Below, in pieces: positions 8,108 through 16,828 of a stretch of 64,000 nt of DNA. The position numbers and the translations under genes were made by a program. The notes beneath the pieces are model-generated. The model had not been told where the DNA came from. It made no database searches and was given only the letters and a program-made list of their open reading frames with translations. Position 1 is the stretch's first letter, and every line of letters starts with the position of its first letter. The DNA comes from Campylobacter concisus (GTDB lineage: Bacteria; Campylobacterota; Campylobacteria; Campylobacterales; Campylobacteraceae): positions 62,001 through 126,000 of the forward strand of contig NZ_PIRQ01000004.1 of NCBI RefSeq assembly GCF_003048535.1. The letters are read 5' to 3'.

Positions 8108-10427
8108 CGCTTATTATAAGTTTTTCAAAATCCTCTGCACTCATTGGCTTGCCCCAAAGATACCCTTGCACCTCATCGCATCCAAGCTCTCTTAAAATTT
8201 TAAGCTGGGTTTCATCTTCGACGCCTTCAGCAATAGTCTTTAGCTCCACATTTTTAGCCAAAGCTATAACGCTTTTTACCACGTCTTTATCTATATCATT
8301 TATAGCAATATTATCTATCAGCTCTTTAGCGATCTTTAGGCGACCCATAGGATATTTTTTGATATAACTCATCGATGAAAAACCGGTACCAAAATCATCT
8401 ATGGATATGCAAATTCCTCTATTAGAAAGCTCAGATAATGCACTTTGCATCATCTCTTCGGCATTAATAAGGCTGGCTTCTGTGATCTCAACATCTACAC
8501 AAGATGGATCGATGCCGTATCTATCTATATAGCTTAAAAATTTAGATGCAAAATTTATATTATCAATCTGTTTTGGAGAGATATTTATGCCTATTTTTAG
8601 GTTTGTATTATATTTCTCATTCCAAAAGGCCATTTGTTTTATAGCATTTTTTGCTACCCATTTTCCTATCGCATTGATAATAGAGCTTTGTTCGGCTATT
8701 GGGATAAATTTTGATTGATCCACCGGACCTTTTATAGGAGAGTTCCACCTAACAAGAGCCTCTGCTCCTACTATTTTTTTACCTTCTATTAGATACTGAG
8801 GCTGAAACTTTAGCTCAAATTCTTCATCAAAGCTTATGCTATTTAGCAATATTTCTATATAGTTTCTATCCTGAATTATGCTTTTTATATCACTATAAAA
8901 AACGTACTTTTCAGACGCATCTTTTTTTGCTGCTTCTAGTGCTGCTTCTGATTGCATGATAAAATCATCAGCCAAAATTTCACTAGTTTGTGTCGAGCTA
9001 ATCCCTATTTTCGCATCAAGTACAATTTTATAATCATCTATAACGATTGGCTCTGAAATAGCTTTTAGTAGATAATGCAAAAATTCCCTGCAATGTACAT
9101 TTTCGTTTTGCTTGATAACAACGATAAAGTCATCTCCGCCAGACCTTGTAAATAAAGAATCATTTGGTGGCAATATTGACTCAATATTTGAAGCAAACTT
9201 TGCTATTACATCATCGCCGATATAATGCCCATACGAGTCATTTATCGCTTTAAAATGGTTTATATCAATACTATAAATATCTATCTTCTCGCCAAGTGCC
9301 TTTGACTTTATCATCTCTTCAAGCCTTGCGATAAAATACTGGCGATTTAGAGCATTTGTCAAATAATCATATTTACTGATCCTTTGTAGGTGTTTATTTG
9401 TCTCTTCAAGCTCTTTTACTTTACTTTCTATCTGATTATTTAACACTTTTTTGATATGTATTTCACGTTTAATTAAAATATCCATCTTTCTAACATTAGA
9501 AAATGTATAAGATAATGCCCCGTATGCAAGCAAAGTAACTAAAATAGAAAATAACCATGTCAAATTTATCTTCCAAGAGTACAAGATCATGATCGTCAAA
9601 AATACGGCAAAAACAAATAGCTTTTGTATTAAAATTTTATCAAAATCGTTTCTGAGCGCCCTAAATTTTAGATTTGCCTCGCCCTCTCTTAAATGAAGCG
9701 TAGCAACAAACAACATAAAAAATGAACTCTTAAATACAATGTCGTATCCAGAAAAGGATATTTCATCTATCCAAAAATCTATTGTAGTGGTAAAAATGTC
9801 ATAAGTGCTTATTACAATAAGCGCTATCAAGCATAAAAGTATAGATAGTCTTCTTTTTGAAAATTTAAGTGAAAAAAACGCAACAAATGAAGTACAAAAC
9901 ATAAATAAATCTATGGCAATGTAACTTAGATTAAAAAAATCTTTTTGACTTAAAACTTGAGTTAAATTTCTATTAAAAATCATAAACCACATAAAACTAA
10001 AATATATTGCGGAAATAGAGACTGAGTCCACAAATACTTGCATTAAAAATAAATTTTTCAAATTTTTAATCAAAATGTAAAAAGCAGAAAATGCAAACAT
10101 AAAATATGAAACTACGTATGAGATTTGTATAAAATTGACTTTAGAAAGAAATTGTTTAAGAAAATCAACCTTATCATATAGCATCCACATAGTATCTGAT
10201 GCTACCCAGCAAGTAAGGCCTAGTAATATATATATCCAATATGTTTTTAAATTTCTTGTCTCTTTTAGCTTTAAAAAGATAAATAATGTGATCATAAAAT
10301 CAAATAGAGTAGTAATTATGTCTTCATAAAAACCACTAGCAATAAAATAACTAACAACATATACACAAAAAAGTATCAACATAAATACAAAAGATACTTG
10401 ATTTTCGTTGCTTATTTTACTTATCAT
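8100..10427 (-). CDS. membrane GGDEF-EAL protein with intact EAL (c-di-GMP phosphodiesterase)
   Basis: A 775-residue protein with about nine transmembrane helices (residues 10-305), a coiled linker, a GGDEF domain (about 350-510) and an EAL domain (about 520-770). The cyclase motif is SGGDDF near 430, a conservative E to D change that may reduce activity. The EAL domain keeps AEALVRW (about 554), NISPKQ, DVEITEA, SIDDFGTGFSS, the lysine in GRLKIAK, TIAEGVED and EVQGYLWGKPM, so phosphodiesterase activity is expected. It begins nine bases after the ciaB stop, so it is probably co-transcribed with ciaB. The signal sensed by the membrane part is unknown. Confidence 0.9.
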   Translation of the reverse strand: MISKISNENQVSFVFMLILFCVYVVSYFIASGFYEDIITTLFDFMITLFIFLKLKETRNLKTYWIYILLGLTCWVASDTMWMLYDKVDFLKQFLSKVNFIQISYVVSYFMFAFSAFYILIKNLKNLFLMQVFVDSVSISAIYFSFMWFMIFNRNLTQVLSQKDFFNLSYIAIDLFMFCTSFVAFFSLKFSKRRLSILLCLIALIVISTYDIFTTTIDFWIDEISFSGYDIVFKSSFFMLFVATLHLREGEANLKFRALRNDFDKILIQKLFVFAVFLTIMILYSWKINLTWLFSILVTLLAYGALSYTFSNVRKMDILIKREIHIKKVLNNQIESKVKELEETNKHLQRISKYDYLTNALNRQYFIARLEEMIKSKALGEKIDIYSIDINHFKAINDSYGHYIGDDVIAKFASNIESILPPNDSLFTRSGGDDFIVVIKQNENVHCREFLHYLLKAISEPIVIDDYKIVLDAKIGISSTQTSEILADDFIMQSEAALEAAKKDASEKYVFYSDIKSIIQDRNYIEILLNSISFDEEFELKFQPQYLIEGKKIVGAEALVRWNSPIKGPVDQSKFIPIAEQSSIINAIGKWVAKNAIKQMAFWNEKYNTNLKIGINISPKQIDNINFASKFLSYIDRYGIDPSCVDVEITEASLINAEEMMQSALSELSNRGICISIDDFGTGFSSMSYIKKYPMGRLKIAKELIDNIAINDIDKDVVKSVIALAKNVELKTIAEGVEDETQLKILRELGCDEVQGYLWGKPMSAEDFEKLIISAI

Positions 10428-10436
10428 GTTCCGTCT

Positions 10437-12278
10437 TTATATATCTTTCTCTGCCTTTTTGGCTAAACTTTGCCATCTTTGCCACTCACCACTATCATCG
10501 ACGTCGTTGCCGATAGCTTCGTATCTAGCGTAAAAATGCTCAACAAATTTCTTACACTCTTCATCTTTTGGCAAATAGCTTAGTTCATCTTTTTGGCAAA
10601 ATTTCTCCAAAAATGTGCTCGCATCATCTTTTTTAGCGTATGTTTGCGCTAGATCGTAGTAGTTTTCTAAGCAAATTTCTTTAAATTTAGCGTAAGCTTG
10701 CTCGCTCATATCCACGCTTAGTTTGCCATCAAATTTAAGCACGCCAGCCCTAAAAAGCAAGCTAAGATGTATGAGTCCCTCGCAGTAATAAGCCCTCACC
10801 TCATCGACCTTTCGCCACGCGATAAGCCCAACAGCACGAGCTATTAGCTCATGAAAAACGGCCATTTTATACTCCGCCTCTTCGTGCAAGAAAAAATTTA
10901 CTAACCCACCAGTCGTCGCCTTATACTCTTCTATAAATTTAAAGACGCCACTTTTATTCATCATCATCTCAGTATCAAGCCCGATAAAGAGGATGTGTCC
11001 AAACTCATGGCCGATCGTTGAGATTTCATAGACTTTTTTCCAAATTTTTGGCTTTAAAAATAAAATCTCTCTACCAAAATCTAAAAATTCCTTGCTAAAA
11101 ATTTCAGCCCCAAGCTTCATAAAAGGCTTTGCCTTTGCTCCCTCATAGACGTGATTTACAAAGGCAAAAATTTTCTTACCACATTTTGCACTCACACTCT
11201 CATCGTTTGGCACGACTTGAGCGCTAAAAAGTCCGTTTAGCTCCGCTGCGTAATAGATCATCGGCACGCTTATATAAAGCTGCGTTCTAGCGATATTTTC
11301 ACTAACTGCCTTATTTGTCTCGGCGTTATCAAATTTGACCTTTTCGCAAACGCTTTTATAAGTTTTTGCCACTTTTTCTTTAAATTTAAGCTCATCTATG
11401 CCCTCGCTATCAACAAGTCTGATGTCCCACTCAAGCGCGACTGCGTGCGTGTAGGCATCCTCGTAGTACTCTAGCGGATGGCCTGGCTGAAGCGCACCTT
11501 TTACATCCATCCACGCTATCTCAGCCTCTTGCCAAGCGTTTATCACCTTTGTATTATCTTCTTCACAAAAGGCATTTTGTAGCTTTTCAAGGTATTTGAC
11601 ATAAGATTTTTGCTCGTCATTTTTGGCTAAATTTCTTAAAATTTCAAGATTTTTAGCAAAGACGCTTTTAAGCTCTCTCACCTCATCTTTAAAAGCAAGT
11701 GCGTAAGGTAAAAAGCTAAATTTCTCGCCTTCTTTTACTACCACGCCATACGTTCTATCAGCCCTTACGCCGTTACTATCACACTGAAATAAAGCGTTTT
11801 TAGTGATAAACTCATTTGCCTGGCTTAAATCTTTAAATTTAGCCTCAAACTCTTTGTTTGTAGTGTCGATAATACGATCCTGCCATGAAATTTGCCACGC
11901 ATTTAGACTAAGTCCAAGCTCGTGCATAGCCTGCACAAAGGCTTGATTAAACTGATCTAAAATTTTCTCTTCTTTGGCCTTTTCTAAAAGCTTGGCGTGC
12001 AGGTTTTCATATAAATTTCTAACGTAGCCATACATTAAATTTAGCACTCGTTTTTGCTCATCTTCGCCTAAATTTAGCTTTTTTAGCTCATTTTGAAGCG
12101 GATCAACTTTAAGATCTACTATCCTTCTTGCAAGGGCTAGTTTTTGGCTTGGTGTGCCAGCAAGAGCACAAATTTTAACAGCCTCGTTTATGATATCATC
12201 GTCTAAATTTTTATAAATAGCATTTAACTTCTTTTTTTGCTCTTTTGTAAGTTCGTTTAATCTTTTAAAATCGTTCAT
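10437..12278 (-). CDS. ciaB: invasion protein CiaB
   Basis: A 613-residue homologue of Campylobacter invasion antigen B, a protein linked to host-cell entry and exported through the flagellar apparatus in C. jejuni. Length and the N-terminal NELTKEQKKKLNAIYK fit the family. It has no signal peptide. The sequence contains a clear HEFGH motif (His424, Glu425, His428) followed by E451 in EEYKATTGGL, the geometry of a gluzincin zinc peptidase. This suggests that CiaB is, or derives from, a metallopeptidase. The ATG at 12278 has a good AGGGGAT site. The GGDEF-EAL gene follows after nine bases. Confidence 0.88.
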   Translation of the reverse strand: MNDFKRLNELTKEQKKKLNAIYKNLDDDIINEAVKICALAGTPSQKLALARRIVDLKVDPLQNELKKLNLGEDEQKRVLNLMYGYVRNLYENLHAKLLEKAKEEKILDQFNQAFVQAMHELGLSLNAWQISWQDRIIDTTNKEFEAKFKDLSQANEFITKNALFQCDSNGVRADRTYGVVVKEGEKFSFLPYALAFKDEVRELKSVFAKNLEILRNLAKNDEQKSYVKYLEKLQNAFCEEDNTKVINAWQEAEIAWMDVKGALQPGHPLEYYEDAYTHAVALEWDIRLVDSEGIDELKFKEKVAKTYKSVCEKVKFDNAETNKAVSENIARTQLYISVPMIYYAAELNGLFSAQVVPNDESVSAKCGKKIFAFVNHVYEGAKAKPFMKLGAEIFSKEFLDFGREILFLKPKIWKKVYEISTIGHEFGHILFIGLDTEMMMNKSGVFKFIEEYKATTGGLVNFFLHEEAEYKMAVFHELIARAVGLIAWRKVDEVRAYYCEGLIHLSLLFRAGVLKFDGKLSVDMSEQAYAKFKEICLENYYDLAQTYAKKDDASTFLEKFCQKDELSYLPKDEECKKFVEHFYARYEAIGNDVDDSGEWQRWQSLAKKAEKDI

Positions 12279-12368
12279 ATTTTATCCCCTAAAGTTGCAG
12301 GATTTTAGCATAAAGCCATTAAAATTTGCTACAATCAACCAAAAATTTTAACATCTAAAAGGCAAAAA

Positions 12369-12782
12369 ATGGATATTTTAAAAGATTTTGGTGAGCCGCG
12401 CATAAAACAAGTCATGCTACCAAAAGATACAAACTCGGCTGGAAATATTTTTGGTGGCTGGATAATGAGTCAGATCGACCTTGCAGGTGCTCAGGCTGCT
12501 AGAGAAATTTCTCCTGAACGCGTTGTGACCATTTCTATGAAAGAGATCATTTTCAAACAACCTGTCTTTGTTGGCGATGTGCTAAGCTGCTATGCTAAAA
12601 TTATCTCTGTTGGTAAAACCTCGATAACAACGCAAATAGAAGTAACCGCTCTTAGGCTAAATCCGGGCGGATATAGAGAAACTATACACGTTACAAGCGC
12701 TACTGCAACTTACGTAAGCGTGACGAAAGATGGACTTAAAAAGCCAATCGATGAGAAGCTGAAACAGCTTCATGGATTTTAA
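12369..12782 (+). CDS. yciA: acyl-CoA thioesterase, YciA type
   Basis: Hotdog-fold thioesterase that hydrolyses short to long acyl-CoA esters. The 137-residue protein has the signature NSAGNIFGGWIMSQIDLAGA, which carries the catalytic Asp on the central hotdog helix, followed by VVTISMKEIIFKQPVFVGD, typical of YciA. It is divergent from ciaB across a 90-bp promoter region and followed by a hairpin. Physiological substrate not determinable from sequence. Confidence 0.9.
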   Translation: MDILKDFGEPRIKQVMLPKDTNSAGNIFGGWIMSQIDLAGAQAAREISPERVVTISMKEIIFKQPVFVGDVLSCYAKIISVGKTSITTQIEVTALRLNPGGYRETIHVTSATATYVSVTKDGLKKPIDEKLKQLHGF

Positions 12783-12783
12783 A

Positions 12784-12812
12784 AATTTGGTTGCGATTTA
12801 TGCAACCAAATT
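12784..12812 (+). terminator. hairpin after yciA
   Basis: Perfect 11-bp stem (AATTTGGTTGC with GCAACCAAATT) and a seven-base loop directly after the yciA stop. The downstream strand is A-rich rather than T-rich, so termination efficiency is uncertain. Confidence 0.6.
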
Positions 12813-12930
12813 AAAAAATTAATACTACTTTTAAAAATTATTGAAATTCTTAAACTAAAAGCAATATTTTTCAACTTCTTTAAATGCTTTGTGAAGTAAA
12901 ATCAGGCTCTATACATTTTTTGGGAGAAAA

Positions 12931-13569
12931 ATGAAAAAATCACGTTTAGGTCTTTTGCAAACACAAATTTTAGATATCCTAACTCAATCCGAGCTTGATA
13001 AATTTGAGTACAAAAACCTTCCAAAAACAAGCATCATTTACGCAGAAGAGATCAAAATCATCATTTTAAAAAGCGGCTGTGCAAAGCTTTCGTTTTTTGA
13101 AGATGGGGAAGAATTTATTCTTTACCGTTTGGAAGCAAATAACATCGCTGTTCTTGATGATAATTGTGCTTTTGAAATTTTAGAAGACGCAAAAATTTAC
13201 TCCATAAACTTAAGCGAAATAAGTGAAATTTTATCAAATGTAAATGTTGTAGATGAAATTTTAAAAGCGGCGTTAAACGCCATTATTGTGCAACGTCAGA
13301 TCATAAAATCAATACTTTTTGAAGATGCAAAAGGCAGGATTGCAAATTTTTTAATCGAACTTGCACGCGAGCAAGATCTAAAGCAAAATGGCTATCATTA
13401 CCTCTTTTTACCATTTTCTCTAAAAGTGCTCTCAAGCTTTGTGGGGCTTAAAAGGCAAAGTGCTTCAACTGCATTTAATGAGCTTATAAAAAACGACATC
13501 ATAAGAAAAATAACGCCACATGAGTTTTTAATAATAGATTACGAAAAGCTCAAAAGTTACACAAACTAA
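12931..13569 (+). CDS. Crp/Fnr-family transcriptional regulator
   Basis: A 212-residue regulator with a divergent N-terminal cyclic-nucleotide-binding-like beta barrel (residues 20-115), a dimerisation helix (about 118-150) and a C-terminal winged helix (about 165-210) whose recognition helix is GLKRQSASTAFNELIKND. Only two cysteines are visible, so an Fnr-type iron-sulfur cluster is unlikely, and the cAMP pocket residues are not evident. The AGGAG-like GGGAGAA site precedes the ATG. It faces focA and lies about 11 kb from the hyf promoter; a role in controlling formate or hydrogen metabolism is only a guess from position. Confidence 0.8.
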   Translation: MKKSRLGLLQTQILDILTQSELDKFEYKNLPKTSIIYAEEIKIIILKSGCAKLSFFEDGEEFILYRLEANNIAVLDDNCAFEILEDAKIYSINLSEISEILSNVNVVDEILKAALNAIIVQRQIIKSILFEDAKGRIANFLIELAREQDLKQNGYHYLFLPFSLKVLSSFVGLKRQSASTAFNELIKNDIIRKITPHEFLIIDYEKLKSYTN

Positions 13570-13616
13570 AAATCAAAAATTTTTATAATGGCTAGCAAAA
13601 AGTAGCCTTAGAGGAA

Positions 13617-13642
13617 TAGTCTTTGCCAAGAAGCAAAGACTA
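13617..13642. terminator. hairpin terminator between convergent genes
   Basis: A 10-bp stem (TAGTCTTTGC with GCAAAGACTA) and six-base loop, followed on the + strand by AAAATTTTT. It separates the Crp/Fnr gene from convergent focA and may serve both. Confidence 0.7.
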
Positions 13643-13649
13643 AAAATTT

Positions 13650-14516
13650 TTAAGCTTTTTTCTTCATATCGAATTTATTTGCCATAAAGCCAACTAAACC
13701 AACAAAGAAAAGTCCGCCGCAGATATTACCAAGTGTAACTGGAACTAAGTTTTTACCGATAAAATTTCCCCAGTTTAAAACTTCTAGTTTTTCAGCCGTA
13801 ATGCCATGTCCTAAAGCTGCAGCCGCAGCAGCGATATCTCCGCCATTTGCTGATATATAGTGAGCTTTTGAGATGATGGCTTCAGTGATTATGAACATAT
13901 TTGCCACGCAGTGCTCCATTGAGCAAGCCACAAATGCGCCGATCATCCACATAATGGCAAAGAATTTACCAGATAGATTGCTCTCACTTGTCGCAGTCCA
14001 AATAGACATACAAACAAAGACGTTACAAAAAATTCCGCGGATAAATAGCTCATGAAATGGTGCTGTGATCTTGCCAATACCAGCTGGTATAAAGTGCTGC
14101 AAGATGTAGCCATCATACTTTAGTGGCAAGCCTGAGTAGTAGTACATATACGCAATCAATGCGCCGCCAACAAAGTTAAATATCCAAACGATAGCCCAGT
14201 ATCCGATAGTCTTACCTAGTTTTAGCTTTCCTTCATATGCGCTAACGCCGCTTAAAACAGAGCTTGTAAAAAGATGTCCGCCATAAAAGACAACCATCAT
14301 AAGACCACAGCTAAATGTGATACCGCCGATAAAATTTGAAAGACCAATAGACTGATTTTCAGCCATACCAACTGTCGAGTGAGCCCAAAAAATATCACCC
14401 ATAGCAATAGCAGCACCAGCCATGATAGCAAGAAAAATAATACTTGCAAGTGGCATATGAGCTTTATGCTCCATAGAGCTTGAGACCGCTTGTGCAGTTT
14501 CTGCCGGATTTAACAT
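13650..14516 (-). CDS. focA: formate/nitrite transporter (FocA-type channel)
   Basis: Pentameric FNT-family channel of the inner membrane, 288 residues with six hydrophobic segments. The motifs GGITFSCGLMMVVFYGGHLFTS and SMEHCVANMFII are those of FocA, the second carrying the pore histidine region. I place the start at the ATG 14516, six bases after AAGGAG; the GTG one codon upstream is too close to the site. It lies downstream of the hydrogenase operon in the same direction but beyond a terminator hairpin, so it is likely a separate unit. Formate is the probable substrate by context; nitrite (NirC-like) cannot be excluded. Confidence 0.87.
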   Translation of the reverse strand: MLNPAETAQAVSSSMEHKAHMPLASIIFLAIMAGAAIAMGDIFWAHSTVGMAENQSIGLSNFIGGITFSCGLMMVVFYGGHLFTSSVLSGVSAYEGKLKLGKTIGYWAIVWIFNFVGGALIAYMYYYSGLPLKYDGYILQHFIPAGIGKITAPFHELFIRGIFCNVFVCMSIWTATSESNLSGKFFAIMWMIGAFVACSMEHCVANMFIITEAIISKAHYISANGGDIAAAAAALGHGITAEKLEVLNWGNFIGKNLVPVTLGNICGGLFFVGLVGFMANKFDMKKKA

Positions 14517-14650
14517 CACATTCTCCTTTTATTTTCAATCTCGCAAATGAGCCAAACTCGTTTTTGCGACCAAAGTTTAACACTTTGCAAAATCACTAAA
14601 AGCCAAGATTGCTGCTCACAATTAAAAGCAAAATTTTGCCTTTAGCAACC

Positions 14651-14682
14651 AAAAAGACTAAATTTAGCTATTTGCTAAATTT
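14651..14682 (-). terminator. intrinsic terminator of the hyf operon
   Basis: A 9-bp inverted repeat (AAATTTAGC, five-base loop, GCTAAATTT at 14660-14682) overlapping the hycI stop. Reading leftward it is followed by AGTCTTTTT, a fair T tract. Confidence 0.75.
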
Positions 14683-15127
14683 AACCAACTAAATTTTTAT
14701 CAATCTCTACAATTCTCAAAAAAGCTTTTCTGGCACTTTTTTTGGCTTGCTCACTTAGACCTTCTTCAAAATTTAAGACATTTTCGAGCAAGACACTAAT
14801 GCCTAAAAACAGCGTTTTAGGGCAAATTTTTCGCAAATAGCTTAAAAGCACTGGCGTTGGGAGATTGTGAGTTGAGTAGATGTAGTCTCTATCGTCACTT
14901 AGGTCAAAAAACTCTATCTTATCCTCATCAAAGCCGCTCATCGCATCAACCACTATCAAGATATCAGGTGCAAATTCTCTAATAGCTGAGAATTCATTCT
15001 CAGGCACATCTTGCCCAAAAAAGACCTTCCACTCTTTTAGCTCAGCTTCTACGATGCGGCCTACTTCATTACCCACATCATCATCGCCACGCATAGGATT
15101 ACCGATGCAAAGGATGGCTTTTTTCAT
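14681..15127 (-). CDS. hycI: hydrogenase maturation endopeptidase
   Basis: Nickel-dependent endoprotease that trims the C-terminus of the group-4 hydrogenase large subunit after metal insertion. The 148-residue protein opens with CIGNPMRGDDDVG, the family GN-x-x-R-x-DDG-type motif whose acidic residue binds nickel, and contains VDAMSGFD and STHNLPTPVLLSYL, the second metal-ligand region of HycI. The start is the ATG at 15127, overlapping the hycH stop as TGATG; the TTG one codon upstream is less likely. Its target is HyfG, which has the tail to be removed. Confidence 0.9.
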   Translation of the reverse strand: MKKAILCIGNPMRGDDDVGNEVGRIVEAELKEWKVFFGQDVPENEFSAIREFAPDILIVVDAMSGFDEDKIEFFDLSDDRDYIYSTHNLPTPVLLSYLRKICPKTLFLGISVLLENVLNFEEGLSEQAKKSARKAFLRIVEIDKNLVG

Positions 15128-15471
15128 CAAAAATCCTTCCTAAGCACGATATATCCCTCTTTTAAATTTGCCAAAATTTCTTTAAGCTTACACTCACAAA
15201 GCTGTGGCAAGAGTTTAGCGATATGCTCAGCAAAAATTTCAACTTCAAAATATTTGCTTAAATTTCCGATCTTAAATTTCACGTATTCGCCTGAGTTCTT
15301 GATCATCTCGTCAAATTCCTCATCGCTTAGCTCTAAAATTTTCTCACTAAAATCTATCGTGCCAACGCCATGTCCCACGCAAGTGGAGAAAATTTTTATC
15401 TCCTTTAGCTCGCTTGGAAGCTTGTCGTTGTCGTCCATATGCCTTTTTGTAAGCTTATAAACTTGTATCAT
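15127..15471 (-). CDS. hycH: formate hydrogenlyase maturation protein HycH
   Basis: A 114-residue accessory protein of the HycH family, needed for assembly of the large-subunit precursor of formate hydrogenlyase. The segment STCVGHGVGTIDFSEKILELSDEEFDEMIK fits the family. It overlaps hyfI by four bases upstream and hycI by one base downstream, so it is translated with the hydrogenase genes. Its biochemical action is not known. Shorter than the E. coli protein but complete within the operon. Confidence 0.85.
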   Translation of the reverse strand: MIQVYKLTKRHMDDNDKLPSELKEIKIFSTCVGHGVGTIDFSEKILELSDEEFDEMIKNSGEYVKFKIGNLSKYFEVEIFAEHIAKLLPQLCECKLKEILANLKEGYIVLRKDF

Positions 15472-16292
15472 CTTTTACTCCAAACCTCGCTATCAACGTC
15501 TATCGCAAAGCTTTTATCAGCTTTTGCATATTTTAGATAGACATCATTATGCAAAAGCCCCATGCACTCAGCATATCTAGGATCTTCCTCTTTTTTGATA
15601 GCTGTAAGCACAGCCTCTCTTGAAATGCTTGGGTCATGGACATCTTTTGAACATTTGATAGCATTCATATATTTTTCAAAAAGGATTCTACCAAAGATAT
15701 AGCTCATTAGCCTTCTGCTTTCAGCTTGCAAGTCACGCTCGAACAAAATATCGCCTATGACTGACTTCTCAACTGAAGGTGGCAATGTGTTATCTTCCTC
15801 ATAGCTTTTTTTATGAAGTTTTTGATCGATGATACCAAGAGCCATGCCAAGGCCGTAAATAATGCTTGCTGGGTGTGGAGGACAGCCTGGGATATAGACA
15901 TCGACTGGGATTATCTTATCGATGCCGCCCCAAACGCTATAAGCGTCGTGGAAAATTCCGCCACTGCTTCCGCACGCACCAAGAGCAACTACGATCTTAG
16001 GATCTGGGGTCGCCTCATAAGCACGAAGAAGCGGATAATACATCTGTCTTGTTACAGGACCGGTGCAAAGCAAAATATCAGCGTGTCTTGGGTTTGCTAC
16101 AAGTTTAAAACCAAAACGCTCAGGATCCCACATCGGCGTAATAGCTGCAAAAATTTCTATCTCACAGCCGTTACAGCTTCCGCAGTCGATCCTATAAACG
16201 CTAAAGCTTCTTTTGATATTTTTTAGATGCTCTAGCTTTGCAGTTAGATCATTTGCTGTTTTTATGTCCTCTGGGACTTGATATAGACTCAT
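15468..16292 (-). CDS. hyfI: hydrogenase-4 small subunit (NuoB-like)
   Basis: Electron-transfer small subunit of the group-4 [NiFe] hydrogenase, carrying the proximal [4Fe-4S] cluster next to the nickel-iron site of HyfG. The 274-residue sequence has CGSCNGC at 37-43, ALGACGSSGG and PGCPPHP, the NuoB/HycG ligand set. The C-terminus beyond residue 160 is an extension typical of HyfI. It overlaps hyfH and hycH by four bases each. The missing NADH-binding subunits and adjacent maturation genes separate it from complex I NuoB. Confidence 0.92.
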   Translation of the reverse strand: MSLYQVPEDIKTANDLTAKLEHLKNIKRSFSVYRIDCGSCNGCEIEIFAAITPMWDPERFGFKLVANPRHADILLCTGPVTRQMYYPLLRAYEATPDPKIVVALGACGSSGGIFHDAYSVWGGIDKIIPVDVYIPGCPPHPASIIYGLGMALGIIDQKLHKKSYEEDNTLPPSVEKSVIGDILFERDLQAESRRLMSYIFGRILFEKYMNAIKCSKDVHDPSISREAVLTAIKKEEDPRYAECMGLLHNDVYLKYAKADKSFAIDVDSEVWSKR

Positions 16293-16828
16293 TTTATAGC
16301 CTCCTCAATGCCTTTTGTTAGCCTTTCAGCAGATTGATTTTTCTTGCACTCTGGGCAGATATAAAGGTAGTCTTTTGCCTCTTCAAGTCTGCCTGAGAGT
16401 AAATTTGCTGTGCCAAGCTTTTCAAGGGTGAAATTTATAAGCCTTTTTGGCGTAAATGGCTTGCCACAGCATTTGCAAGTTTGCATCTCGAGCTCGCCCC
16501 TTTGTATAAGAGCGCTCTTGTCAAATTTAACCGCAAGCTCAAAGCTATCGCTAAGTCTTACAGCTCCGGTTGGGCAAACCTCATCGCAGCGACCGCAAAA
16601 TATACAGCGACCACAGTCAAATTCCCAAACAAGCTTTGTTTGCTCATCGTTCATCTTAAGCTCGATGGCATTACTAGGACAAGCAATACCGCAAGCGGCA
16701 CAACCTACACAAAGATCATATGTGTAGTTTGGCTGACCGCGGAAATTTTCAGGTACAATGTATGGCTCAAATGGATAGGCGTATGTCGCCTTTCCATATT
16801 TTTCTGTTATGTCAAATAACTTCATCAT
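16289..16828 (-). CDS. hyfH: hydrogenase-4 ferredoxin-like subunit (NuoI-like)
   Basis: A 179-residue subunit with two [4Fe-4S] motifs, CVGCAACGIACP at 40-51 and CIFCGRCDEVCP at 75-86, forming the electron wire between the donor and HyfI. The C-terminal part has CKCCGK and CPEC pairs that look like a small zinc ribbon, as in HycF/HyfH. Tandem ATGATG codons overlap the hyfG stop. Attached to the cytoplasmic face of the membrane arm. Confidence 0.92.
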   Translation of the reverse strand: MMKLFDITEKYGKATYAYPFEPYIVPENFRGQPNYTYDLCVGCAACGIACPSNAIELKMNDEQTKLVWEFDCGRCIFCGRCDEVCPTGAVRLSDSFELAVKFDKSALIQRGELEMQTCKCCGKPFTPKRLINFTLEKLGTANLLSGRLEEAKDYLYICPECKKNQSAERLTKGIEEAIK

